NCBI GenBank assembly: GCA_021815935.1 | Contig: JAKAZH010000017.1 | Coordinates: 1 to 16,375, forward strand | DNA from: Actinomycetes bacterium | GTDB taxonomy: Bacteria; Actinomycetota; Acidimicrobiia; Acidimicrobiales; Palsa-688 | DNA length: 16,375 bases | Reading direction: 5' to 3' | Shown here: one piece after another, positions 7,362 to 16,375 of the stretch | How positions within the stretch are numbered: position 1 is the first letter of the stretch | How the letters are laid out: every line of letters begins with the position of its first letter | The notes under the pieces: model-generated | What the model saw: the letters and a program-made list of their open reading frames with translations, nothing else | The model's database searches: none | Told to the model about the DNA's origin: nothing | Position numbers and translations under genes: made by a program

Positions 7362-8776
7362 TGGTCTCCGGCGAGACCCGCGAGGAGTGGATTTACGAGG
7401 CCGTTTCGAACTTGGGCGACTACCTCGCCGGCCAACGCTGGTTCCACTCGGCGCAGCCCCCCCGGCGCGGCGAAGTTCACGTGGTCAAGGCCGGTCAGCT
7501 ACCGGACACTTCGCCACCTCTGTGGCAGGTGCTGGTCGGCGTCGGTGACGACACGTACCAGTTGATCCTTAGCGTTCGAGCGTTGAACGGCCCCGAAAGC
7601 TCCCCAAACGACACGGATCCGGGCGGCATCTCGGCGAGAAGCCTGATCGCTGTCCAAGGAGACGTTGCAGTCCACGATGTCCTCGGCGACCCGCAGATGG
7701 CGCTTGCGCTGCTGGAGAGCATCTCCGCAGGGTCCGAACGCGCCGAACGGTGCCGTCTCTTGACCGCCGAGCAGTCGAACACGTCCTTGATATTCGACGA
7801 TCGCCTGATACTCAAAGTGTTCAGACGCCTGCGTCGCGGCCGGAACCCCGACGCGGAGGTCACTTCGGCTCTGGCAGCTGCCGGGTTCACCAACGTCGCC
7901 ACGCCTTTGGTGGAGTGGAGAGACGACGAATACGACTTCGCCTTCGGCCAGACCTTTCTCAACGGGGGCAGCGAGGGATGGGCGCTGGCGCTCGCCTCCC
8001 TGCGCGACTTCTTCAGCTTCCACACCGAATCGACCGGCAACGGTCCCGGGGACGCCGGCGGAGATTTCGGTCCTGAGGCAGCCCGCCTCGGTCAGGTGAC
8101 AGCCAGGATGCACCTCCACCTGAACCGGGCCTTTCCGCCGCCCGCCGGTGGGGACGTCGCTTCGACGTGGGCCGCGCTCCTCCAATCGATCCGCGCCCGG
8201 CTCGCCGTGGCGTCGGAGACTCTGGGGCGCGACCTTGAGGGCCTCGTCTCCGGCCTGTTGGAGCGTGCAGCGAACCTGGAAGGCCCCGGACCGGCTACCA
8301 GAGTCCACGGAGACCTGCACCTCGGCCAGGTGATGAGAACCGACCTCGGGTGGTTCGTGCTCGACTTCGAGGGCGAACCCGACCGGCCTCTCTTCGAGAG
8401 GCTCGCGCCTGCCTCCCCGCTCAAGGACGTCGCCGGTATGCTGCGGTCACTCCACTACGCGTCGCGGTACTCCCTCGGCGAGCGCGACAGATCGGAGTGG
8501 CCCCACCTGACTTCCGCTGCCCTCGCCTGGGAGCTTCGAAACAGGGAGGAGTTCCTCGCCGGCTACGAGGGTGAGCCGGGTATCGATGTGCTCCTGCCCG
8601 ACGCGTACACGATGTCGGATGTCATGTCGATCTACGAGCTCGACAAGGCGCTATACGAGTTGGACTACGAGCTGGCGCATCGCCCGGAGTGGGTCGATAT
8701 TCCGATGGATGCCCTGGAAAGGTTGGGATTGCCCAATGAGCGAGGAATCGACGATGGCGGTGCGCTCCCGTGGTAG
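7361..8776 (+). CDS. mak: maltokinase (Pep2/Mak)
   Basis: Mak phosphorylates maltose with ATP to alpha-maltose 1-phosphate, the donor for GlgE. The 471-residue protein has the family N-terminus (LGDYLAGQRWF near residues 20-30), the variable N-lobe, and the aminoglycoside-phosphotransferase-like C-lobe. The catalytic loop VHGDLHLGQV has D318 as predicted base, and the metal site DFEGEP has D335. The ATG at 7361 shares one base with the treS stop (TGATG), a common termination-reinitiation layout, and no Shine-Dalgarno site is seen. In some bacteria this enzyme is fused to TreS; here it is separate but translationally linked to it. Annotation pipelines may label it a trehalose synthase C-terminal protein or aminoglycoside phosphotransferase, but operon context makes maltokinase clear. 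Confidence 0.93.
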   Translation: MVSGETREEWIYEAVSNLGDYLAGQRWFHSAQPPRRGEVHVVKAGQLPDTSPPLWQVLVGVGDDTYQLILSVRALNGPESSPNDTDPGGISARSLIAVQGDVAVHDVLGDPQMALALLESISAGSERAERCRLLTAEQSNTSLIFDDRLILKVFRRLRRGRNPDAEVTSALAAAGFTNVATPLVEWRDDEYDFAFGQTFLNGGSEGWALALASLRDFFSFHTESTGNGPGDAGGDFGPEAARLGQVTARMHLHLNRAFPPPAGGDVASTWAALLQSIRARLAVASETLGRDLEGLVSGLLERAANLEGPGPATRVHGDLHLGQVMRTDLGWFVLDFEGEPDRPLFERLAPASPLKDVAGMLRSLHYASRYSLGERDRSEWPHLTSAALAWELRNREEFLAGYEGEPGIDVLLPDAYTMSDVMSIYELDKALYELDYELAHRPEWVDIPMDALERLGLPNERGIDDGGALPW

Positions 8777-11010
8777 GTAAGCAGACCGCGATAGCGCGGG
8801 GAACGGACCTTCTGCTGAGCGGAGCTCACAGCGACCCGCACCAGTTCCTCGGCCGCCACGGGTCCACCGTCCGAGCGTTCAGGCCCGGGGCGCTTGCGAT
8901 GACACTCCACTGTCCAGGCGTGGCGCCGGTAGAGATGAGGATGATCCATCCTGCGGGCCTGTTCGAGACGAGCCAGGCCAAGGCCGCCGGCGACGACGGG
9001 GCGGGGGGATACGAGCTGGAGGCCGTGTACGGTGCCGGGGCGGACAGGCGGACTTACCGGTTCCACGATCCTTACTCGGCGTGGCCTACCCTCGGAGAAG
9101 TCGACCTCCACTTGTTCGGCGAGGGCCGCCACCACCGCCTCTGGGAGGTTCTGGGCGCCCACCAGCGAGTCCATGAGGGCGTCGCCGGCACCGCGTTCGC
9201 CGTGTGGGCGCCGAACGCCAGGTCGGTTCGGGTGGTCGGCGACTGGAACTTCTGGGACGGACGCGTCCATCCGATGAGGTCTCTCGGAGCGTCGGGTGTC
9301 TGGGAGATCTTCCTGCCGGGGGTCGAGGCGGGGGATCGCTACAAATACGAGATCCTCACCCCTGACGGCACTCTTCGCACCAAGACGGACCCGATGGCGT
9401 TGTCGATGGAGCTTCCCCCCGCCACCGCGAGCGTGGTGACCGCCGAGTCGAAGTACCCGTGGGGCGACGGGGAGTGGATGCGCCAACGCCGGGAAGGAGA
9501 CCTTCTGCGTCAGGCGATGTCGGTCTACGAGATGCATCTCGGGTCGTGGCGTTGGACGACGGGCGAGGACGGCAAAGCTCGCCCGCTCAACTACCGGGAG
9601 CTCGCGGAGGTGCTCCCGGCGTACCTGGGCGACCTCGGGTTCACTCACGTGGAGTTCATGCCCGTCGCGGAGCACCCTTTTTCCGGGTCCTGGGGCTATC
9701 AGGTATCGGGGTATTACGCCCCCACGTCCCGTTATGGGAGCCCCGACGACCTACGTTTTTTGATCGACGCTCTCCACCGGGCGGGCGTCGGGGTAATCGT
9801 CGACTGGGTTCCCGCCCACTTCCCGAAGGACGACTTCGCGTTGGCCCGCTTCGACGGCACGGCGCTCTACGAGCACGCGGATCCCCGCCAGGGGGAACAC
9901 CCGGACTGGGGAACCCTGATCTTCAACTTCGGCCGGAACGAAGTCCGCAACTTCCTCGTGGCCAACGCCCTCTACTGGGTGCAGGAGTTCCACGTCGACG
10001 CGCTCCGAGTCGACGCTGTCGCGTCGATGCTCTACCTCGACTACTCGCGCAAAGCCGGCGAATGGGTCCCGAACCGCTTCGGCGGTCGCGAGGACCTGGA
10101 GGCTGTCGCGTTCGTCAAAGAGGTCAACACGGTTCTCTTCGGGGAGCACCCCGGGGCTACGGTCATAGCGGAGGAGTCCACTTCCTGGCCCGGCGTTTCA
10201 CGGCCTGTCTACCTGGGTGGCCTCGGGTTCGGCTTCAAGTGGAACATGGGTTGGATGCACGACACGCTCGACTACTTCCATCACGACCCGGTCCACCGTC
10301 GCTACCACCACGGCGAACTGACATTCGGGCTGCTGTACGCGTGGTCGGAGAACTTTGTGCTTCCCCTTTCCCACGACGAGGTGGTGCACGGCAAAGGCTC
10401 CCTGCTCAACAAGATGCCCGGCGACCGCTGGCAGCAGCTCGCGAACCTGCGGGCCCTATACGGCTGGATGTGGGCTCACCCGGGCAAGCAGCTTGTCTTC
10501 ATGGGGGCCGAGCTCGCCCCGGAAGGGGAGTGGGACCACGACCGAGAGCTCGACTGGTGGATTCTGGACCACTGGGAGCAGCACCGAGGCGTCCGGGACC
10601 TGCTCAGGGAGTTGAACGGCGTGTACCGTCGTCACCCTGCGCTCTGGCAGGCCGACGACGTGCCTGCCGGTTTCGAGTGGGTCGGGGCCGACGACTCCGA
10701 CCAGAGTGTGCTGTCGTTCCTGCGCAAGTCGACCGGGTCCGCCGACGCGTCGGGCTCCGAGGCGTCCGGGGAAGTGCTGTGCGTCGCCAACCTCACACCG
10801 GTGGTGCGCCGCAACTACCGCGTCGGGATGGCCGGTCCGGGGGCTTGGAGCGAGATTCTCAACACCGACGAAACCCGATGGGGCGGAAGTGGTGTGACCA
10901 GCCCCGACGAACGACACTGCGAGCCGGTCGCCTGGGGTAGTCGCCCCTGGTCGCTGGAGCTGACTTTGCCGCCTCTCGGAGTGGTCTGGTTGGCGCCTCT
11001 CAGGCGTTAG
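8770..11010 (+). CDS. glgB: 1,4-alpha-glucan branching enzyme
   Basis: GlgB cuts alpha-1,4-glucan chains and rejoins them as alpha-1,6 branches. The 746-residue protein has the N1 domain (GTDLLLSGAHSDPHQFLG near the start), a CBM48 N2 domain (about 130-240: FAVWAPNARSVRVVGDWNFW), and the GH13_9 barrel. The predicted nucleophile is D415 in LRVDAVASMLYLDYSR and the acid/base is E468 in IAEESTSWP. Their 53-residue gap equals that of E. coli GlgB (D405/E458). LSHDEVVHGKGS follows. The GTG at 8770 lies 7 nt inside mak and is the only in-frame start that keeps the N1 domain. A Ser/Ala/Gly/Glu low-complexity insert (about residues 653-668) sits in the C-terminal beta domain. It is the last gene of the operon and ends in an 11-bp convergent overlap with galT. 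Confidence 0.96.
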   Translation: MVGKQTAIARGTDLLLSGAHSDPHQFLGRHGSTVRAFRPGALAMTLHCPGVAPVEMRMIHPAGLFETSQAKAAGDDGAGGYELEAVYGAGADRRTYRFHDPYSAWPTLGEVDLHLFGEGRHHRLWEVLGAHQRVHEGVAGTAFAVWAPNARSVRVVGDWNFWDGRVHPMRSLGASGVWEIFLPGVEAGDRYKYEILTPDGTLRTKTDPMALSMELPPATASVVTAESKYPWGDGEWMRQRREGDLLRQAMSVYEMHLGSWRWTTGEDGKARPLNYRELAEVLPAYLGDLGFTHVEFMPVAEHPFSGSWGYQVSGYYAPTSRYGSPDDLRFLIDALHRAGVGVIVDWVPAHFPKDDFALARFDGTALYEHADPRQGEHPDWGTLIFNFGRNEVRNFLVANALYWVQEFHVDALRVDAVASMLYLDYSRKAGEWVPNRFGGREDLEAVAFVKEVNTVLFGEHPGATVIAEESTSWPGVSRPVYLGGLGFGFKWNMGWMHDTLDYFHHDPVHRRYHHGELTFGLLYAWSENFVLPLSHDEVVHGKGSLLNKMPGDRWQQLANLRALYGWMWAHPGKQLVFMGAELAPEGEWDHDRELDWWILDHWEQHRGVRDLLRELNGVYRRHPALWQADDVPAGFEWVGADDSDQSVLSFLRKSTGSADASGSEASGEVLCVANLTPVVRRNYRVGMAGPGAWSEILNTDETRWGGSGVTSPDERHCEPVAWGSRPWSLELTLPPLGVVWLAPLRR
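11000..11010. other. convergent overlap of glgB and galT coding ends
   Basis: The glgB TAG is at 11008-11010 and the galT TGA occupies 11002-11000 on the other strand, so 11 bp are shared. A 5-bp stem with a 3-nt loop (CGCCT-CTC-AGGCG, 10994-11006) covers both stops but has no T-run and is too short to call a terminator. Confidence 0.9.
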
Positions 11011-11986
11011 CTGCGATCGCGCTGCGCAGGTCCAACGTGGCGCGTTCGGGGGGAGTCACGTTGATCAGGACTCCCGAACCCATCTCGAATCCCCCGCGGG
11101 TGGAGATTTTCGGGATCACATGCACATGCCAGTGGAACTCCGATCGGGTCCTGAAAGGCGCCGAGTGGAACATCAGGTTGTAGGCGACGTCGCCCACGCT
11201 AGAACGCAGCGCGGAAAGAGCTCGCGCCACTGACGCGGCGACCGAAGCGAGGTCGTCGTCTGTGGCGTCGTGAAGGTGCGTCTCGTGTTGGCGGGGGACC
11301 AGCAACATCTCGTAGGGCGTTCCACTCCAAAAAGGAGCGATCGTCATCACGGCATCGTCGGCGTGCACGATCCGCACACCGGCTTCCTCCTCGGCGTCGA
11401 TCGCGGCGCACAGCAGGCAGTTGCCCTGGAAGCGTGCGAATCCGGCGAGCTCGTGTGCCGCTTCACCGGGGATGAAAGGCGTAGATAGCAACTGGCCGTG
11501 CGGGTGTTCGACCGACGCACCGGCCTCCCGACCGGAGTTGACCACTGCCTGGCTGTAGCGCAGCCCGGGCGATGCCGAATGCTCGAGCATCCGCCGTTTG
11601 ATAGCTGCGGTTATCAAGGCTGCCTCGTCGGGGCTCAGATCGGCCCAGCTCACGTCGTGGCGGTCCGAAAGCACTATCACCTCGTGCGCTCCGCTCGCAG
11701 GGGCTTCGGTGAAAAGAGGGCCGAGATGGCTGACCACCATCGGCTCGCTCCCGCTGAAAGCCGGGTACAGGTTGGGAAGAACCCTCACCTGCCATCGTCT
11801 GTCGGGCCTTCCGAGCTCCATGATGGGCGGAAGGGCAGGAGGGGTGCTGGGGCAGAACGGGCAGGGGCGCATGGGGTCGTCTTCTACGGGAAGGCGTCTC
11901 GGCAGGAAGTCTGACGGGCGTTGAGCACGCTCGCCGGCGATGACGACCCACCTGCCGGTCAGTGGGTCAAGCCTGAGGTCGCTCAC
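11000..11986 (-). CDS. galT: galactose-1-phosphate uridylyltransferase (HIT superfamily)
   Basis: GalT exchanges UMP between UDP-glucose and galactose 1-phosphate in the Leloir pathway. From the GTG at 11986 the product is 328 residues and begins VSDLRLDPLTGRWVVIAGERAQRPSDF, the usual family opening. A CPFC pair (C42, C45) fits the N-terminal zinc site. HPHGQ is at 161-165 with H163 as predicted uridylylated nucleophile, and the C-terminal HIT-fold motif has H285, H287 and H289 before VIPK. A GTG at 12061 would add 25 unrelated residues across the divergent promoter region and is rejected. No Shine-Dalgarno site precedes 11986. No galK or galE is in the window. Related nucleotidyltransferases act on other sugar 1-phosphates, so the natural substrate is probable rather than proven. 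The link to the operon may be shared glucose 1-phosphate. Confidence 0.9.
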   Translation of the reverse strand: MSDLRLDPLTGRWVVIAGERAQRPSDFLPRRLPVEDDPMRPCPFCPSTPPALPPIMELGRPDRRWQVRVLPNLYPAFSGSEPMVVSHLGPLFTEAPASGAHEVIVLSDRHDVSWADLSPDEAALITAAIKRRMLEHSASPGLRYSQAVVNSGREAGASVEHPHGQLLSTPFIPGEAAHELAGFARFQGNCLLCAAIDAEEEAGVRIVHADDAVMTIAPFWSGTPYEMLLVPRQHETHLHDATDDDLASVAASVARALSALRSSVGDVAYNLMFHSAPFRTRSEFHWHVHVIPKISTRGGFEMGSGVLINVTPPERATLDLRSAIAANA

Positions 11987-12024
11987 TTCGCTAAAGGTTG
12001 GAGGAGTCCGATAAGCACACCTCG

Positions 12025-12030
12025 ACGGTA
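12025..12030 (-). promoter_or_regulatory. possible -10 box TACCGT of galT
   Basis: Minus-strand TACCGT fits TANNNT and would place a transcript start about 30 nt before the galT GTG at 11986. This is unlike the 6-7 nt leaderless spacing elsewhere, and no -35 or Shine-Dalgarno site backs it. The rest of the 100-bp galT/iscS region holds an 8-bp palindrome GGCGCGCC at 12049-12056 with no known meaning. Confidence 0.2.
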
Positions 12031-12073
12031 GTCCTCCCCGCAAGTCATGGCGCGCCACCACCTCTGCGGCCGC

Positions 12074-12079
12074 TACGCT
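12074..12079 (+). promoter_or_regulatory. -10 box TACGCT of iscS-mnmA
   Basis: TACGCT fits TANNNT and ends 7 nt before the GTG at 12087, predicting a leaderless transcript for the cysteine desulfurase and mnmA. No -35 hexamer is apparent. Confidence 0.5.
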
Positions 12080-12086
12080 CGGCTTT

Positions 12087-13250
12087 GTGCAGGTCTATCT
12101 CGACCATGCCGCCGGTGGCCCGCTGCACCCCGCTGCGGCTGAGGCCATGGTTGGATGGCTGTCAAACAGCTACGGGAACCCGTCGGGGGCGCATCAGGTG
12201 TCGCGCCGGGCGCGCAAGGCGATCGACGACGCCAGGGACGAGATAGCGGGGTTTCTTGGATTCTCGTCCGGTGGGATCATCTTCGCTTCCGGGGGTACCG
12301 AGGCAGACAACCTGGCCGTCCTCGGGCCTCTCCCCGAACGCCGGGGAGCCATCGTGGCGAGCGCCGTAGAACATCCCGCCGTCCTCGAAGCAGCCCGGGT
12401 GTCCGGCCGCGAGGTCCGCCTGCTCGGCGTCGGGGAGGACGGGCTGGTCGACCTCGATCAGCTCAGCCGGCTGTTGGACGGCGACGTCGCCCTGGTGTCG
12501 GTGCAGGCCGCCAACCACGAGACGGGCGTGGTCCAGGACCTCGAAGCGGTGGCGAGAAGGGTCCGCCGACGTGCTCCCAGGGCGCTGTTTCACAGCGACG
12601 CAGTCCAGGCGGCCCCGTGGATGGACCTGCCGTCGGTCCTGCGCTGCGTCGACATGGTGTCGGTGAGCGGCCACAAGCTCGGCGGCCCCCAGGGCGTCGG
12701 TGTGTTGGCGGTCCGGCCGAATGTCGCGCTGTCCCCGGTTATCCACGGGGGAGGCCAGGAACGCCGCCGCCGCAGCGGTACGCAGAACGTGGCTGCGGCG
12801 ATAGGGCTGGCTGCAGCTATGAGGGCCCGCGGCGCGCTGCGCGCCGACGGCGACGCGACCGGCGTTCGGGTTTCGGCGCTTCGTGACCGGTTGTGTGCGA
12901 CGCTGAGCGGCGCCGTTCCCGACGCGGTTGCGAGCGCTGCCGGCACCGCTCGTGTGCCCGGGCATTGCCATATGCGTTTTCCCGGCGTGGAGGCAGAGGC
13001 GCTGCTGTTTCTTCTCGACGAGGCTGGTGTCTGTGCTTCCGCCGGAGCGGCGTGCGCTAGCGGTGCCTTCGAGCCGAGCCCGGTCCTGATGGCCATGGGG
13101 GTGTCGAAGCGTGAGGCCGGCTCGTGCCTGCGGCTCACACTCGGCCCGGACACCTCCGAGGAGGAGGTCGACTTTGCCGGCGAGGCAATCGTTTCGTGCG
13201 TGACGCGCCTCGCTGGTTCATCGGGCGAGCGCAAGGTGCTCGCCCGATGA
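12087..13250 (+). CDS. iscS: cysteine desulfurase, NifS/IscS family
   Basis: This 387-residue pyridoxal-phosphate enzyme takes sulfur from cysteine as a protein persulfide. Family motifs appear in order: QVYLDHAAGGPLHPAA at the start, GNPSGAHQVSR, ASGGTEADNLAV, NHETGVVQD, HSDAVQA, VSGHKLGGPQGVG with the cofactor lysine at K197, and the catalytic loop ASAGAACASG with Cys at C323. The conserved loop Ser just before the Cys is Ala (GAAC instead of GSAC). The GTG at 12087 follows a TACGCT box by 7 nt. The 4-nt overlap with mnmA suggests that it is the dedicated sulfur donor for tRNA thiolation, as for desulfurases encoded beside mnmA in Mycobacterium and Bacillus. A general iron-sulfur cluster role is not excluded, but no scaffold gene is adjacent. 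The gene symbol follows actinobacterial usage. Confidence 0.92.
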   Translation: MQVYLDHAAGGPLHPAAAEAMVGWLSNSYGNPSGAHQVSRRARKAIDDARDEIAGFLGFSSGGIIFASGGTEADNLAVLGPLPERRGAIVASAVEHPAVLEAARVSGREVRLLGVGEDGLVDLDQLSRLLDGDVALVSVQAANHETGVVQDLEAVARRVRRRAPRALFHSDAVQAAPWMDLPSVLRCVDMVSVSGHKLGGPQGVGVLAVRPNVALSPVIHGGGQERRRRSGTQNVAAAIGLAAAMRARGALRADGDATGVRVSALRDRLCATLSGAVPDAVASAAGTARVPGHCHMRFPGVEAEALLFLLDEAGVCASAGAACASGAFEPSPVLMAMGVSKREAGSCLRLTLGPDTSEEEVDFAGEAIVSCVTRLAGSSGERKVLAR

Positions 13251-13251
13251 A
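13217..13251 (+). promoter_or_regulatory. 14-bp perfect stem-loop enclosing the mnmA start codon
   Basis: TTCATCGGGCGAGC (13217-13230) and GCTCGCCCGATGAA (13238-13251) are exact reverse complements around the 7-nt loop GCAAGGT. The 3' arm contains the mnmA ATG (13247-13249) and the iscS TGA (13248-13250). The Shine-Dalgarno-like AAGG falls in the loop 10-14 nt before the ATG. In mRNA this would hide the mnmA start unless a ribosome finishing iscS opens it. There is no T-run, so a terminator is unlikely. Confidence 0.75.
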
Positions 13252-13259
13252 GGTGCTCG
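13233..13259 (+). repeat. 10-bp direct repeat AAGGTGCTCG at the iscS/mnmA junction
   Basis: AAGGTGCTCG occurs at 13233-13242 and 13250-13259, and each copy is followed within a few bases by an ATG (13247 and 13265). The first copy is read in the iscS frame (K-V-L-A), the second in the mnmA frame (K-V-L-V). The first overlaps the 3' arm of the stem-loop. Confidence 0.8.
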
Positions 13260-14278
13260 TCGCGATGTCGGGAGGCGTCGACTCGTCTGTTGCGGCTGCG
13301 CTTGTCGCAGAGGCGGGTCACGAAGTGATCGGCGCGACCATGAAACTGTGGGGCGGTGAGTCGGATCGCGGGTGCTGCTCGGTTGGCGACGTCGACGACG
13401 CACGGCGTGTAGCGCAGCAGGTCGGGATCAGCCATTACGTGTTCAACTTCTCCGAGGAGTTCGACCGGCGCGTGGTCGACCCCTACGTCGAGGGTCACGC
13501 AGCCGGTTTGACCCCGAACCCGTGCATCGAATGCAACCGTCACCTCAAATTCGACCGACTACTTCGACGGGCGGATCAGCTCGGCTTCGACGCTGTCGCG
13601 ACCGGTCACCACGCCAGGATCGTCACGGGAGCCGACGGACGGCCGGCGCTTCGCCGCAGCGCCGATGCAGCGAAGGACCAGTCATACGTGCTGCACATGA
13701 TCCCCGGCGACAGGCTGGCGAAGCTGATGTTCCCTATCGGGGAGATGACCAAAGCAGAGGTCCGGGCAAAGGCCACCTCGATGGGCCTGGAGACCGCATC
13801 CAAGCCCGACAGCCAGGACGTCTGCTTCGTGTCGGGCTCGGGAGGCCGAGAAGCGTTCCTTTCCTCGCGGATACCGCTGCACCCGGCGCGCGTCGTGGAC
13901 GAGGAGGGCCGCCATCTGGGGGAGGTGCCGGCGCTCGAACTGGTGACAGTCGGGCAGCGTAGGGGCCTCGGCCCCGCGGTCGGGGACCGCTACGCCGTTT
14001 CGGTCGATCCTGGCTCGGCGACGGTCACGGTCGCCTCTCCCCAAGCGCTGCAGGTGACCTCCGTCTCCGTGACGTCGGTGTCGTGGGTGCACGGCGAGCC
14101 CGGCGAGGACGAGGCGCTTCTCGCTCAGATGAGCGCGCACGGGGCGCCGGTAGGGGCCCGATGGGACCGGGCCGGCCTCGTCAAGCTCGACGTCGCGGTC
14201 CGTCGGGTCGCGCCCGGCCAGAGCGTCGTGCTCTACCGGGGGGATCTCGTCGTCGGGGGCGGCGTGGCACTGTCGTAG
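13247..14278 (+). CDS. mnmA: tRNA-specific 2-thiouridylase
   Basis: MnmA adenylates uridine 34 of Lys, Glu and Gln tRNAs and replaces its 2-oxygen with sulfur, tuning wobble decoding. The 343-residue protein starts MKVLVAMSGGVDSSV, with the ATP-binding PP-loop at residues 8-14. NPCIECNRHLKF carries the first catalytic cysteine (C96 by alignment with E. coli C102), ATGHHARI and AKDQSYVLH follow, and SQDVCF carries the second (C193). TVGQRRGLG opens the C-terminal beta-barrel region. A longer open frame runs upstream to 13124 but only shadows iscS; the ATG at 13247 gives the family N-terminus. It overlaps iscS by 4 nt (ATGA), and its start lies inside the strong stem-loop, so its expression probably depends on iscS translation. 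M7 (13265) is an alternative start but would leave the PP-loop almost at the N-terminus. Confidence 0.96.
   Translation: MKVLVAMSGGVDSSVAAALVAEAGHEVIGATMKLWGGESDRGCCSVGDVDDARRVAQQVGISHYVFNFSEEFDRRVVDPYVEGHAAGLTPNPCIECNRHLKFDRLLRRADQLGFDAVATGHHARIVTGADGRPALRRSADAAKDQSYVLHMIPGDRLAKLMFPIGEMTKAEVRAKATSMGLETASKPDSQDVCFVSGSGGREAFLSSRIPLHPARVVDEEGRHLGEVPALELVTVGQRRGLGPAVGDRYAVSVDPGSATVTVASPQALQVTSVSVTSVSWVHGEPGEDEALLAQMSAHGAPVGARWDRAGLVKLDVAVRRVAPGQSVVLYRGDLVVGGGVALS

Positions 14279-16375
<2,097 letters not shown>

Noticed and set aside
10994..11006. Small stem CGCCT-CTC-AGGCG over the glgB/galT stops as a bidirectional terminator
   Set aside because: Only five pairs, a 3-nt loop and no T-run on either strand; this is expected often by chance in GC-rich DNA.
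11987..12061. 25-residue N-terminal extension of galT
   Set aside because: It would run through the divergent promoter region, and family proteins begin at the DLRLDPLTGRW segment.
13124..13246. Upstream extension of mnmA to 13124
   Set aside because: It is out-of-frame reading of the iscS 3' end, Arg/Gly-rich, and places 41 residues before the PP-loop N-terminus.

Overview
This is a high-GC, gene-dense chromosomal window that looks actinobacterial. The evidence is frequent GTG starts, overlapping genes, a complete GlgE-type trehalose-to-glycogen pathway, a short actinobacterial-type glucan phosphorylase, and an iscS-mnmA-ligA order like that of Mycobacterium. The class cannot be settled from sequence alone; an Acidimicrobiia-like or other deep actinobacterial lineage is an inference. 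I see no tRNA, rRNA, CRISPR array, insertion sequence or phage gene.

Left part (1-3754). The first 21 codons of an unknown gene run off the left edge on the minus strand. A 152-bp divergent region separates it from meaB, the GTPase chaperone of methylmalonyl-CoA mutase. That region holds a 9-bp tandem repeat (four copies) and a 40-bp tandem duplication ending just before the meaB start. meaB converges on glgP (minus strand), and the two coding ends overlap by 14 bp.

Central part (1235-11010). glgP is divergent from a tight operon glgE-treS-mak-glgB whose junctions overlap by 4, 1 and 7 nt. TreS turns trehalose into maltose, Mak makes maltose 1-phosphate, GlgE adds maltosyl units to alpha-1,4-glucan and GlgB branches it. 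GlgP releases glucose 1-phosphate. Synthesis and breakdown of glycogen therefore share one 95-bp divergent control region, which contains a GGGACC-N7-GGTCCC dyad nearly midway between the two starts. galT (minus strand) converges on glgB with an 11-bp overlap.

Right part (11987-16375). galT is divergent from a cysteine desulfurase gene that overlaps mnmA (tRNA 2-thiouridine synthesis) by 4 nt. ligA (NAD-dependent DNA ligase) follows and is cut by the window edge a few residues before its expected end.

The most notable non-coding signals are two. First, a TANNNT box ends 6-7 nt before the start codon of five separate transcription units (left-edge gene, glgP, glgE, iscS, ligA), the layout expected for leaderless mRNAs. 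Second, a perfect 14-bp inverted repeat with a 7-nt loop spans the iscS/mnmA junction and buries the mnmA start codon in its stem. The protein-coding content itself is well-known families; the novelty, if any, lies in these control elements.
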